Positions 8,466 to 17,102 are shown, counted from the stretch's first letter. The stretch: 64,000 bases of DNA from CALGTL01 sp963579135 (GCA_963579135.1 CAUZFB010000002.1:50260-114259), one strand, 5' to 3'. Numbers and translations: made by a program. The notes: generated by a model not told the origin, from the sequence alone.

Positions 8466-8806
8466 CGGGTCTCCCCTCCTAGCTCCGCCGATGGGCCTGG
8501 CTGAGGCTCCGGAGGCCGCGAGCGCGATGGCAAAACGCCCGTGCGCACCGCAGCGCGGGTCAGCACGTGCGCTCCGACCGGATTCGCGAGGGTGACGAAC
8601 ACGATGATGAGCGCGTACTTGAGGCTCACGAGGGTCGAGCCTTCGTGAATCATAAGACCAAGGAACACCAGGGTAAGGCCCAGGGTTTCGGACTTAGAGA
8701 CGGCATGCACCCGAGCGAAGAATCCAGGCAGCCGAATCAAACCGATGACGGTGACCGCCAGGAAGAACAGACCGAACGACATCACCATGAGGGCGAAAGT
8801 GCTCAT
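8462..8806 (-). CDS. mrpG: Mrp antiporter subunit G
   Basis: This 114-residue protein has three membrane spans. FFLAVTVIGLIRLPGFFARVHAVSKSETLG includes the MrpG signature (RLPDxxxRxHAxxKxxTLG), shown here with a glycine in place of the aspartate. The C-terminal tail is proline-rich and hydrophilic. Both ends overlap neighbours by 4 bases, as expected for a translationally coupled operon. Confidence 0.93.
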   Translation of the reverse strand: MSTFALMVMSFGLFFLAVTVIGLIRLPGFFARVHAVSKSETLGLTLVFLGLMIHEGSTLVSLKYALIIVFVTLANPVGAHVLTRAAVRTGVLPSRSRPPEPQPGPSAELGGETR

Positions 8807-9111
8807 CCGGCAATCCTTTCCGGCGGATCGCCAGGCTGGCCGAGCTCGCGCTCCTCAGGGTGGTTCTCAAGGTACTTGGAGATGGCAACGGTACCGATGA
8901 AGTTGAGCAACGCGTACGTAAGTGCGAGGTCCACGAACATTTCAGGACGTTCGTACAGGTATCCCATGATCGCGAGCAGAACGATGGCGAACGTGCCGAT
9001 GGCGCCGGCTGCGAGCAGGCGGTTATACACACGCGGCCCGCGGATGAGGCGATAGCTGAGGCCAAACATGAGCACGATGAGCAACCCTGCGATCGCGGTG
9101 AACTCGGTCAC
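8803..9111 (-). CDS. mrpF: Mrp antiporter subunit F
   Basis: This 102-residue protein has three membrane spans. The motif YRLIRGPRVYNRLLAAGAIGT matches the MrpF signature (RxxRGPxxxDRxxAxD), except that the usual aspartates are replaced by asparagine and glycine. EMFVDLALTYALLNFIGTVA is the conserved second half. MrpF has been linked to efflux functions in some bacteria and is required for assembly. It is coupled to mrpE and mrpG by ATGA overlaps. Confidence 0.92.
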   Translation of the reverse strand: MTEFTAIAGLLIVLMFGLSYRLIRGPRVYNRLLAAGAIGTFAIVLLAIMGYLYERPEMFVDLALTYALLNFIGTVAISKYLENHPEERELGQPGDPPERIAG

Positions 9112-9737
9112 AACGGCACCTGACTGGGCAGTTTGATCTCAGTCAGCTTAACGTGCTCGACCCACGGCTCGCCGAACACCTGCGCGACGCGCTTCTGAAG
9201 GATGCCGTCCTCGATGCCTTGCCTGGTGGTGCGCGATAGGCAATGGATCAGGAACTTGCCGTCCGACGCGTCGACCGTGACGGTGCCAGGGGTGAGCGTG
9301 ATGGACTGGGCCAGTGTTACCTGGGCACGCTCAGAGACAAGCGTGGTGTCAAACTCCACGAGGGTCGGATCGACAGGCATCTTGGGGTGCAGTACCAGGT
9401 AGACGACGTGGAAATTGGATACCACGATCTGATATCCAAGCCAAGGAAGGTAAACCAGGAACCTGAAGCCAGTCTTGGCGTACCACTTCACGCTGGGCGG
9501 AGCACTGGCGTACTGGCCTTCATGCGAGCCACGGAACAATCGCTCAGACACGGCAATCGCAGCAACTGCGGAGATCCCACCGATGATCATGAATTCAGCA
9601 ACGAATACACCAGAAAAGGCCATCCACAGGGCGAAGAGGACGACCCACTGCGTAAGCCATCTGGCAGCAAGCTTCCATCTGCCGCCAGGATTCAGTTGTG
9701 GGGGAACGCTGGCGCTCATCCCGGATTGACCAAACAT
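9108..9737 (-). CDS. mrpE: Mrp antiporter subunit E, first gene of the operon
   Basis: The MrpE family match begins at RWLTQWVVLFALWMAFSG and runs to the C-terminal soluble domain; SITLTPGTVTVDASDGKFLIH carries the family signature TxTPGT. The start is uncertain. The ATG chosen gives 209 residues and has CAGGGG upstream; an ATG 18 bases downstream is also possible, and a longer in-frame extension to 9830 looks non-homologous. This is the first gene of the eleven-gene operon, and the promoter should lie in the gap shared with the divergent gene at 9900. Confidence 0.85.
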   Translation of the reverse strand: MFGQSGMSASVPPQLNPGGRWKLAARWLTQWVVLFALWMAFSGVFVAEFMIIGGISAVAAIAVSERLFRGSHEGQYASAPPSVKWYAKTGFRFLVYLPWLGYQIVVSNFHVVYLVLHPKMPVDPTLVEFDTTLVSERAQVTLAQSITLTPGTVTVDASDGKFLIHCLSRTTRQGIEDGILQKRVAQVFGEPWVEHVKLTEIKLPSQVPL

Positions 9738-9868
9738 GGCGCCCCTGATGGCCCCACGCCTCTCTCTCTTACGGCCGCCCGCCGAAGGTGTGGCGGGTAG
9801 CTTACGTACCCTCCGAAGGAGTGTCAACAAGGCTCTTACCCCAAAGAACGGTGAGACGCAGAGGCTCC

Positions 9869-9874
9869 TATAAT
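9869..9874 (+). promoter_or_regulatory. Probable -10 box (TATAAT)
   Basis: A perfect TATAAT lies 25 bases before the TTG start of the gene at 9900. No good TTGACA-like -35 element sits at the right distance. The ATG at 9873 overlaps this box, which argues against it as the start of translation. Confidence 0.5.
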
Positions 9875-9899
9875 GCCCCCCGACGAGAGGAGCAATACT

Positions 9900-10685
9900 T
9901 TGGCACTAACCTTTGAGATTGGCGATGCGTCTGCCCCACGGGGGCACGCCATCGTCTACTTCCACTCCGGCGCCGACATCCTGGCGACGTACGTCCTTGT
10001 GCTGCCCATCGCGATGGACATGGGCAAGTACCTCCCGCCGCTGCTTGCTTCCCAACTAGGAGGCATGGCTGGCGACATCATGGGCGGCGGCATGGGCAGC
10101 TTCGCGGCTCCTCCCGTACCAGAGAATGTCGACAGCGTCGATCACCTCGACAAACTCGCGCGTGCTCGCGGCGATGACCTGATTGCAGGCGGGAGCATCG
10201 GCGTCGGCGACGTGGCCGCCGCGATGAGCGAGACTGCACAGGTGGTGCAGGAGTACAACGCCCTATACGAGCAGAGCGGCGGCCCTCTAGCCGCTGTAGC
10301 TCAGGGCGAGACGCCAGAGGGCGACCTGCGCGCTTTGGACGAACGTGGAGCGGGCGAGGGCGGTGCGCGGGTCGAGCATGTACTGTTCGAGCTGATGAGC
10401 GATCGCGACAAGCTTGGCGAATTGTCCAAGCTCGTGGGGACGATGCGCTTCGCAACTGAGCGCAACGACACGACGCTGACTGACGAGACCGACTCTTCGA
10501 TAGCCGCGCTAGAACGCCTGTTGCCCGAACATTACTGGGCAGCTAAGGTACGTAACGCGGCGAAAGACGTATCAGCGGAAGGAGCGGCGTTGGCACAGCT
10601 TTACGTGGAGCGCTGCTACAAGCTGATAGACGAAGATTTCCCTGCGGTAGAGCAACTCGAGAAGAAGATCGCAGACCTGATTTGA
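9900..10685 (+). CDS. Uncharacterised protein, soluble, mixed alpha/beta then helical
   Basis: I do not recognise this 261-residue protein. The N-terminal 30 residues look like beta strands (LALTFEIGDA, HAIVYFHSG). A glycine/methionine-rich stretch follows (QLGGMAGDIMGGGMGSF), and the second half is helical and acidic (SDRDKLGELSKLVGTM to EQLEKKIADLI). No signal peptide or clear membrane span is seen. The TTG start is preferred over the ATG 27 bases upstream because AGGAG lies about 8 bases before it and the ATG overlaps the probable -10 box. It sits 47 bases before the VOC gene and may share its transcript. Confidence 0.65.
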   Translation: MALTFEIGDASAPRGHAIVYFHSGADILATYVLVLPIAMDMGKYLPPLLASQLGGMAGDIMGGGMGSFAAPPVPENVDSVDHLDKLARARGDDLIAGGSIGVGDVAAAMSETAQVVQEYNALYEQSGGPLAAVAQGETPEGDLRALDERGAGEGGARVEHVLFELMSDRDKLGELSKLVGTMRFATERNDTTLTDETDSSIAALERLLPEHYWAAKVRNAAKDVSAEGAALAQLYVERCYKLIDEDFPAVEQLEKKIADLI

Positions 10686-10732
10686 AGCGCCGCTACCACG
10701 ATGCAAAAGCCAGTTAGCCGAGGAGGTGACCC

Positions 10733-11953
10733 ATGGCAACCCAAAACAAGACCTATAACGTCGGCGGAGTCCAGATGGACCGGCCGTTCAAGATTCGCAG
10801 GCTCGGGCACTTCGGGTTCAACGTCGTCAACATGGATGCCAGCGTGGATTTCTACCGGAACCTGCTCGGCTTCAAGATGTCGGACATGAACAACTTCGCG
10901 TCCAACCCGGAGCGGGCGAAGAAGCTCGATGATCTGGGGATCACCGACGCACGAGGTCGTTTCTTTCACTATGGCGGCGACCACCACGCGTTCGTGCTGT
11001 TCCCAAAGGACACGATGGACGCCATGCGCGGTAGCAACTCCGGCGACCAGAACATCAACCAGATCACCTGGCAAACGGGCTCGCTGGCGGAGGTGGTCAA
11101 CGCGGTGGAGTACTTCGAGGAGCACGAGGTCCACATCAACCGCTCAGGCCGCGATATGCCGGGGAGTAATTGGCACACCTACGTGCAGGACCTCGATGGA
11201 CACACGAATGAGATCTACTACGGCATGGAGCAGATCGGCTGGGACGGCCGCTCCAAGCCGCTGGACATGTACTACCGGAAATTCACCGAAAAGGCCACGC
11301 TCCCCCAGCCATCCGAGGAGGATGAGATCGAGGAAGCCATCGCGAAGGGTATCGACCTGACGTCCGGGTTCCGCGATACAGAGGATCTGCCACGCACGTA
11401 CGACGTTGAGGGGATGCTGCTGGCGCGCCCGTTCAAAATCACGAAGATCGGCCCCGTGGATATCTTCGTTGACGACGTGGACGCGGCTGTCCGCTTCTAC
11501 ACGGAGGAGATGGGTTTCACGCTGACAGAGAATGTGCTGTACCAGGCCGAGCGGTTCGCGTTCTTGCGCGCTGGTACAGAACACCACAGCCTGAGCCTGT
11601 GGCCGAAGTCTATGCGCGAGGAGATGGGCTTCTGGGACGGGAGCACGTGCGCGAGCTTCGGGGTGGAGGTGGGGTCCTTCGAACAGCTTCGCAACGCGGT
11701 AGCTTTCCTCAAGGAGAGCGGAGTCGAGATCCGCGAGGTGCCCGCCGAGTTACACCCAGGCGTCGATTACGCGGCTTACGCCATCGATCCGGATGGCCAT
11801 GCGATTCAGCTGTACTACTACATGGAGAACGTAGGCTGGCAGGGAAGCTCCCGGGACGTCAGCAAGCAAACGCCGATCGATCAGTGGCCCGAGACCATCA
11901 GCCCTTTGTCTGACACCTACGCCGACCAAACCTACACCGGCCCCCTTGGCTAG
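10733..11953 (+). CDS. Two-domain VOC-family protein (extradiol-dioxygenase-like)
   Basis: This 406-residue protein has two glyoxalase/bleomycin-resistance (VOC) halves, about 20-165 and 225-380, each ending in a DxDGH...YYxME strand as in catechol 2,3-dioxygenases. The first half keeps a likely metal histidine (H26 in RRLGHFGFN) and a C-terminal glutamate (HTNEIYYGME). The position where a histidine usually opens the second module reads INQITWQT. In the second half the opening histidine is replaced (KIGPVDIFVDD). The metal set may therefore be incomplete, and the reaction is unknown. A strong AGGAGGTGA precedes the ATG. Its neighbours (RidA, Rieske oxygenase, amidohydrolase) suggest breakdown of an organic compound. 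Confidence 0.8.
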   Translation: MATQNKTYNVGGVQMDRPFKIRRLGHFGFNVVNMDASVDFYRNLLGFKMSDMNNFASNPERAKKLDDLGITDARGRFFHYGGDHHAFVLFPKDTMDAMRGSNSGDQNINQITWQTGSLAEVVNAVEYFEEHEVHINRSGRDMPGSNWHTYVQDLDGHTNEIYYGMEQIGWDGRSKPLDMYYRKFTEKATLPQPSEEDEIEEAIAKGIDLTSGFRDTEDLPRTYDVEGMLLARPFKITKIGPVDIFVDDVDAAVRFYTEEMGFTLTENVLYQAERFAFLRAGTEHHSLSLWPKSMREEMGFWDGSTCASFGVEVGSFEQLRNAVAFLKESGVEIREVPAELHPGVDYAAYAIDPDGHAIQLYYYMENVGWQGSSRDVSKQTPIDQWPETISPLSDTYADQTYTGPLG

Positions 11954-12144
11954 TGGTCTAGGCCACCACATGGCCAGGTGCGGCGTCAGGCGCTCGGGGT
12001 GGCAAAGGTAACTGAACCCTGCGCGCGGACGTAGGGGCGGACGGATGTAAGAAGAGGCGCAGGGGGTCTGACCAATTGGCAGAAGGGGCGGGCAGACGGG
12101 CCGTCCCTTCGTCTAGAAGAGAAAGTACGCGCGAGGAGGAAACC

Positions 12145-12531
12145 ATGGGACGACGACAAGTGATTGATCTGCCGGGAATGGGCCATCGAGCGCCGATCTC
12201 GCTGGGCGTGCGCATCGACAACATGGTGTACACGTCGGGCATCAGCGGCCGCGACGCGGACAACGATTCGTTGCCGGAGGACGCGGCGGGACAGGCGGAA
12301 ATGATGTTCAAGAACGTGAGGAGCGTCATCGAGCTCGCCGGTGGCACCGTGGACGACATCATCTACATGCAGATCCGCATGAAGGACCGCGGCGATCGGC
12401 AGTACGTGGATCCACACTGGCTCGCGATGTTCCCGAACGCCGACGATAGGCCTGCGCGCCACGCTGAGGAGACAGCCCTGGGCGGCGGCATGCTGATGCA
12501 ATGCCAGATTACGGCTGTGCTCCCTAGCTAG
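12145..12531 (+). CDS. RidA-family protein
   Basis: This 128-residue protein has the RidA/YjgF fold signature: NMVYTSGISGRD, then AEMMFKNVRSVIELAGGTVDDIIYMQIRMKDRG, and a C-terminal strand set ending QCQITAVLPS. An arginine is present in DDRPARHAEETAL near the site where RidA uses an arginine to bind the imine carboxylate. RidA proteins hydrolyse reactive enamines or imines, though many family members have other substrates. AGGAGG 5 bases before the ATG fixes the start. A strong terminator follows 18 bases after the stop. Confidence 0.85.
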   Translation: MGRRQVIDLPGMGHRAPISLGVRIDNMVYTSGISGRDADNDSLPEDAAGQAEMMFKNVRSVIELAGGTVDDIIYMQIRMKDRGDRQYVDPHWLAMFPNADDRPARHAEETALGGGMLMQCQITAVLPS

Positions 12532-12548
12532 GCTCGCCCACATACGTG

Positions 12549-12589
12549 AAGAGAGGGCTCGGGAAACCGAGCCCTCTCTTTTCTTTTTC
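12549..12589 (+). terminator. Rho-independent terminator after the RidA gene
   Basis: A perfect 14-bp inverted repeat (left arm 12549-12562, right arm 12567-12580) closes a GAAA tetraloop and runs directly into TTTTCTTTTT. It ends the plus-strand transcript and separates it from the convergent Rieske oxygenase gene. The other strand lacks a T tract after the stem. Confidence 0.95.
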
Positions 12590-12638
12590 GCGATCGCTAG
12601 CACCATCGCGGCTGACCGACGGTCAGCACTTGCGGTTG

Positions 12639-13943
12639 CTACGTCAGCTTGATACCAGCGGCCTCCGCGGCGACGTCGTAGATGCGCTGAACCCGCAGGC
12701 CAACCGGGGCGTGCTTACCTGTAGGAGCCACGGACACGTCGCCCGTTTCGGGGTCCCATTGGCCGTCCAACGGGTTCTTGTTGTTCCGGGGTAGAACGAG
12801 CCGCTTGCCGATCTTGTTCTCCTGCCAGAGCTCGATGATTTCGTTCTTGGCGGGATCGCGGAACGTGTTCATTGGCTCACCGCCGTCAGCGACGATGTCC
12901 ATCTGCTCCTGAAGCTGGCGCCGGTACAGGATGATGCCCTTGTCCGATTCGCCGAGCTTCTCCAGATTGCGCTGGGCCAGAGGGCCCTGCGTCACCCAGG
13001 CCATGGTATCCTGGCCGATGGTGTAGTCGACCGCGAAGCGGCCGTCCTCTCGACGAAGCGGCACCAGGCGGTGCGGGATCACGTCCTGCTCGGGCGCCGA
13101 AACGCCGGTGGGGGGAGCGTAGACGTTGTAGGTCCAGTGGATGGTGTGGGTGTCGTCGACAGGCGTCCTCATCTGGAAGCCGGTGCCCACGCGCAACCAG
13201 TTCGGAAACACCACCGGGTGGCCAACCTTCCACGGAGTGTCGTCCTCGGTGGTGTCGGTGTAGGTGCGACGCTTGATGATGCCGTGTTCGAACGGCTCGA
13301 ACCGGATCTTCGTGTGGCGTTTGCTGGGGGCAATCGCCTTGGGCTCCGTACCCATCAGCTCCAATTGGTAGTTGGACCAATAGCCGTGCAACCACTCTAG
13401 GTGGACCGGGTCGAGGGAGTTCTCCATACACTGAAGCCAGTTGCAGGGGAGCAGGGTCTCGCCGATGTCGCGTAAGACGTTGTCCCAGACGAACAGGTCC
13501 CATCGGGGAAGCAACGGCGCGGGCGTGGGGCCCAGGTACGCCCAGAGCATCCCGCCCATCTCCTCAACAGGGTAGCCCGCGATGCGAACCTTCTCCTTGA
13601 AGCGTCCGTCGGGGTGGACGGTTTCCTCGAAGGGTTGTTCGATGCACTGGCCGGTCTCATCGAACATCCAGCCGTGGTACATGCAGCGTAGGCCCGTCTC
13701 TTCGGGGATGCCGTAGGAGAGATCAACGCGGCGGTGAGCGCAGAGTCGGTCGATCAAGCCATGTGTGCCCGACCGATCCTTGTAGAGAACCAAGTCCTCA
13801 GCCAACAGGCGGACCGATTTCGTGGGGCGTTCGTCCAACTCAACGGTCGCGGCAACGGGGTGCCAGTACCGGCGCATCAGCTCGCCCATCGGCGTGCCCC
13901 TTCCTACTTGGATCAGCTTTTCATTCGCATCGACGCTTAGCAT
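12639..13943 (-). CDS. Rieske non-haem iron oxygenase, phthalate-dioxygenase type
   Basis: This 434-residue oxygenase component carries a Rieske [2Fe-2S] site, CAH then CMYH with 16 residues between (the C-X-H-X16-C-X2-H pattern), near residues 70-92. The non-haem iron motif NWLQCMENSLDPVHLEWLH follows, with the bridging aspartate and two histidines. The N-terminus (LIQVGRGTPMGELMRRYW) is typical of the phthalate 4,5-dioxygenase group. The start is the ATG that aligns with its two paralogues at 38668 and 39999 and has GGAGGG upstream; an upstream in-frame ATG is disfavoured. No ferredoxin or reductase partner is nearby. The substrate is unknown. Confidence 0.9.
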   Translation of the reverse strand: MLSVDANEKLIQVGRGTPMGELMRRYWHPVAATVELDERPTKSVRLLAEDLVLYKDRSGTHGLIDRLCAHRRVDLSYGIPEETGLRCMYHGWMFDETGQCIEQPFEETVHPDGRFKEKVRIAGYPVEEMGGMLWAYLGPTPAPLLPRWDLFVWDNVLRDIGETLLPCNWLQCMENSLDPVHLEWLHGYWSNYQLELMGTEPKAIAPSKRHTKIRFEPFEHGIIKRRTYTDTTEDDTPWKVGHPVVFPNWLRVGTGFQMRTPVDDTHTIHWTYNVYAPPTGVSAPEQDVIPHRLVPLRREDGRFAVDYTIGQDTMAWVTQGPLAQRNLEKLGESDKGIILYRRQLQEQMDIVADGGEPMNTFRDPAKNEIIELWQENKIGKRLVLPRNNKNPLDGQWDPETGDVSVAPTGKHAPVGLRVQRIYDVAAEAAGIKLT

Positions 13944-14112
13944 CTTTCCCTCCAGGATTCTGCGACCACTCATCTGGTAATCGGCGCGCGTACGCAGGTC
14001 GGTGACAATTCATGCCGAACGCTCCGAGAGGGCAACCGATTACCTGTATACGACGCGTAAACTGGCCATCGTAACCAGCGCCAACGACGATGTTACTCCT
14101 GCCCTGCGTCGT

Positions 14113-14141
14113 CCTGACACCCGTAGAACTACGGTGTCAGG
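14113..14141. promoter_or_regulatory. Inverted repeat between divergent catabolic genes
   Basis: Arms CCTGACACC (14113-14121) and GGTGTCAGG (14133-14141) form a perfect 9-bp inverted repeat with an 11-base centre that is itself symmetric (GTAG/CTAC). It lies between the divergent Rieske and amidohydrolase genes, 62 bases before the amidohydrolase ATG. The symmetry suits a dimeric regulator site, and no T tract marks it as a terminator. This is inference from position and symmetry. Confidence 0.45.
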
Positions 14142-14203
14142 TGTTCCCTGAGACGCCGTAGGCTTTCGGCAAACGATCAAACTTGACCCACGGAACACAT
14201 GCA

Positions 14204-15328
14204 ATGTCTTACAACGACTACAAAGTGATGGACTCCGACATGCATATCGTCGAGCCCAACGATTTGTTCGAGCGCTACATCGATGCGCCGTTCGCAGGAC
14301 GGGCACCGCAGATCCTGCGTGTGCCTGGGAAGCGTGGCGGCGCATTCCTGTTCGAGGGCCATCGATTGCCGTCGTGTGACGTTGACAATCCCCAGCGTAT
14401 GTACGGGATGAGCGGGCACGCCGACGCGGCTTCCGCACCGATGCGGGCGCGAGGCTACGACGGCCCGTCGCAGCTTGAGGCGATGGACATGGAAGGGATT
14501 GACATCGCCGTGATGTACCCGACAGTCTGCCTCTACGTACCCAACGGCGTGGACGGGGTCGATGGACAGCTTTCAGCGGCGGTGGCTCGTGCGTACAACA
14601 ACTGGCTCTACGACTTCTGTCAGACAGACCCGGCACGCATGAAGGTCGCGGCAGCGCTGCCCCAGAACGACCCGAAAGAGGCGGTGCGCGAGGCACGGCG
14701 CGCGGTGAACGAGCTCGGCGCGGTAGGCGTCTACATGAGGCCCAACTTCGTGAACGGTGTAACGTTCCACGCCGCTGACTACCAGGAGCTCTGGGCGACG
14801 CTGGAGGAGCTGAACGTGCCGGTAGGCTTCCACGAAGGCACGGGCTCGATCTACCGGCAGGACGGTTCGGAGTTCGGCGACAATCGCTTGATGCTTCACG
14901 CGTGCTCGCACCCCATGGGTATGATAAAGGCGATGATCAGCATGATCTGTGGGGGAGTGTTCGAGAACTTCCCGAAGCTCCGGGCTGCGTACCTTGAAGC
15001 GAACGCTGGGTGGGTACCGTCGTGGCTGGGCCGTATGGACCGGGACTACGAGCTGTACAAAGAGTGGGACGCGCCGTTCCTGACCATGAAGCCGTCCGAG
15101 TACTTCGCCCGCAATTGCTTCGTGGGGACCGAGGCAGACGAGGCCGAACTGCACTATGTGGTGGACTCGTCAGGCAACCAGAACATCGTTTTCTCCTCCG
15201 ACTACCCACACCATGATTCGGAATTCCCCGGCTCGGTCAAGGATTTCCTCACGAACGACAAGCTCACGGACGAGACGAAACGAGCGGTGCTCTGGGACAA
15301 CTGCGCGCGGCTCTATGCGCTGGGGTAG
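14204..15328 (+). CDS. Amidohydrolase-2 family metal-dependent hydrolase/decarboxylase
   Basis: This 374-residue TIM-barrel protein belongs to the ACMSD-like amidohydrolase-2 family. Metal-site features are the opening DSDMHIVEP (D-x-H), the mid-barrel histidine in VGFHEGTG, and SSDYPHHDSEFP near the end. Such enzymes decarboxylate or hydrolyse aromatic and ring-cleavage acids. ATG at 14204 is preferred over an in-frame TTG 21 bases upstream. The MFS carrier gene begins 3 bases after its stop, so the two are probably cotranscribed. A second family member lies at 34911-36017. Confidence 0.87.
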   Translation: MSYNDYKVMDSDMHIVEPNDLFERYIDAPFAGRAPQILRVPGKRGGAFLFEGHRLPSCDVDNPQRMYGMSGHADAASAPMRARGYDGPSQLEAMDMEGIDIAVMYPTVCLYVPNGVDGVDGQLSAAVARAYNNWLYDFCQTDPARMKVAAALPQNDPKEAVREARRAVNELGAVGVYMRPNFVNGVTFHAADYQELWATLEELNVPVGFHEGTGSIYRQDGSEFGDNRLMLHACSHPMGMIKAMISMICGGVFENFPKLRAAYLEANAGWVPSWLGRMDRDYELYKEWDAPFLTMKPSEYFARNCFVGTEADEAELHYVVDSSGNQNIVFSSDYPHHDSEFPGSVKDFLTNDKLTDETKRAVLWDNCARLYALG

Positions 15329-15331
15329 GCG

Positions 15332-16597
15332 TTGATCTCGGCAGTCGACAAAGTCCGGGGTGCCTTGGGGGCCGATTGGCTGAGCAGGGACGCTAAGCTC
15401 CTGATTCTAGCGAGCTCGGTCAGGGCTTTCGGTCAGGGCTTCTTATCCGTGTCGCTGGCTGTGTACTTGGCGGGCATAGGCCTCAGCCTAGTGGAGATCG
15501 GCGCCTATTTCACGGTCGGCGCTGGGGGCGTCGCGTTCTTCGCATTCATCATCGCGTTCGTGTCCGAGCGCCTTGGGCGTAAGCGCCTGTTGGTGGGGCT
15601 CACGCTCAGCGCCTCTCTGGCGTTTGTAGCGCTAATCGTCACGGACAATGCCATGTTGTTGGCAGTGTTCGCGTTCTTTGGTGCGCTCAGCGGGGCGCAA
15701 GGGGGGGCGATGAGCGCGGCTCAACCGCTGATTCAGGCGGGCCTCGCGGAGACGGCGGAACCCGCGAAGCGCACCGATACGTTTGCTGTCTACCGCATCG
15801 CCAACACGTTCGCAAGGGCCATAGGAGCGCTAAGCGCCGGCATACCTGCCCTGCTCGCTTCCGTCACCGGGCTCGATGAGACCACGTCATTCAAGATCAT
15901 GTTGGGGCTGTTGACCGCGTCGTTGATCGTGGTGGCCGTCCTCTACAGCGCGCTATCGAGCCCGCCCTCACACCAGCGGGCCAGTGGATGGACGAACCCT
16001 TTCAATCTGCCGTCGCGACGCCGAATCTTCATGCTGTCCGCGCTATTCAGCGTGGATTCATTCGGTGGAGCGCTGATCGTCCAGAGCCTGGCCGCGTACT
16101 GGTTCTATACGCGGTTCGGCCTAGAATTGGGCGAGCTCTCGCTGGTGTTCTTCGCATCGGAATTGGTGACGACGTCTTCCATGTGGGTCGCAGCGAAGCT
16201 TGCGAATCGCATAGGCCTGCTGAACACGATGGTCTTCACGCACATCCCCGCCAACCTCTTTCTGATCGGTGCCGCGTTCTCGCCCTGGGGTTGGCTCGCG
16301 ATAACATTTTGGCAGGGGCGTGCGTTCTTCAGCCAGATGGACGTTCCGACACGTGACTCGTACATCATGGCGATCGTAGGGCCGGAGGAACGCGTGGCTA
16401 TGGCCAGCATGCAGCAGCTGGGTCGGAGTGCCGCGAACACCGCCGGGCCATCGGTCGCCACATTCATGTGGACCGCGATGTCCGCCTCGGCTCCACTGGT
16501 CGCATCCGGGGTCATCAAGATCGCGTACGACCTCTCTCTGTGGGCCATCTTCCGCAACATCCGTCCGCCCGAGGAAACCGCGAAAAGGGCCAACTAG
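15332..16597 (+). CDS. MFS transporter
   Basis: This 421-residue protein has about twelve membrane spans in two halves around a central hydrophilic loop (about 205-225). FVSERLGRKRLLVG between spans 2 and 3 is the major facilitator motif A, although the usual leading GxxxD is changed. The start is TTG, 3 bases after the amidohydrolase stop, with GGGGTAGG upstream. Coupling to the amidohydrolase suggests uptake of its substrate or export of its product. Direction and substrate cannot be told from the sequence. Confidence 0.85.
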   Translation: MISAVDKVRGALGADWLSRDAKLLILASSVRAFGQGFLSVSLAVYLAGIGLSLVEIGAYFTVGAGGVAFFAFIIAFVSERLGRKRLLVGLTLSASLAFVALIVTDNAMLLAVFAFFGALSGAQGGAMSAAQPLIQAGLAETAEPAKRTDTFAVYRIANTFARAIGALSAGIPALLASVTGLDETTSFKIMLGLLTASLIVVAVLYSALSSPPSHQRASGWTNPFNLPSRRRIFMLSALFSVDSFGGALIVQSLAAYWFYTRFGLELGELSLVFFASELVTTSSMWVAAKLANRIGLLNTMVFTHIPANLFLIGAAFSPWGWLAITFWQGRAFFSQMDVPTRDSYIMAIVGPEERVAMASMQQLGRSAANTAGPSVATFMWTAMSASAPLVASGVIKIAYDLSLWAIFRNIRPPEETAKRAN

Positions 16598-16757
16598 CAA
16601 GTCAGCGTTTGTTACGCGTTCTTGTCCGAGCGCTGATGGGCGTGCTAGGCTGTTCTCGCGATGTTCAATACGACGCAGCAACAGCGAAAAGACCGACGAC
16701 GCCTGCCAAACGCAGACGCCGCCGTCGGTCGCTGAACTTCGTCCATCCGAGATGATC

Positions 16758-16796
16758 AAAGGCTCGCCGGAACCGGCGGGCCTTTTCTTTTGCCCT
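16758..16796 (+). terminator. Rho-independent terminator
   Basis: AAAGGC...CGCC pairs with GGCG...GCCTTT around a short GGAACC centre and runs into CTTTTCTTTTGCCC. It lies about 160 bases after the MFS gene and before the small DUF4177-like gene. The region from 16598 to 16757 holds no gene I can support; it has an imperfect inverted repeat (GACCGACG...CGTCGGTC, near 16699-16733). Confidence 0.7.
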
Positions 16797-16874
16797 TTTC
16801 TTGGGCCAAGGCGCAACCCGTCGCTAGCAAAGTGGCCAGTGACTCGACCAGCGAGTCGAAAGGAAGTGGGGGCC

Positions 16875-17102
16875 ATGTGCGAGTACGCCGTGTTTCGTTT
16901 GTGGGAGTTCGTGGGCAGCCCGTTTACAACCGGCGGGGATCCGAGGTCCGCTGAGCCGATGAACGACGCGGCTGGGGCGGCTGGCCTGTTGAACGCTCGT
17001 GGCGCCGAAGGTTGGAAATTAGTGCCGGTAGTGCCGCAGGTCAATGCGTCGGCCGAGGATGACACCAGCAACGTGGTGTATATGAAACATCCAGCGATTT
17101 GA
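16875..17102 (+). CDS. Small DUF4177-like protein
   Basis: This 75-residue protein has the alternating pattern of small DUF4177-type proteins: a first strand (CEYAVFRLWEFV), then LLNARGAEGWKLVPVVPQ, where the LNxxGAEGWELV-like core is the family mark, and a final strand (SNVVYMKHP). AGGAAG and a G-rich stretch precede the ATG. No function is known for this family. It stands alone between the MFS gene and the arginine operon. Confidence 0.65.
   Translation: MCEYAVFRLWEFVGSPFTTGGDPRSAEPMNDAAGAAGLLNARGAEGWKLVPVVPQVNASAEDDTSNVVYMKHPAI

Noticed and set aside
2071..9737. Membrane-bound hydrogenase
   Set aside because: The membrane part copies mbhA-H order, but no hydrogenase large or small subunit, nor NuoB- or NuoI-like gene, is in the window, so an Mrp-type antiporter is the supportable call.
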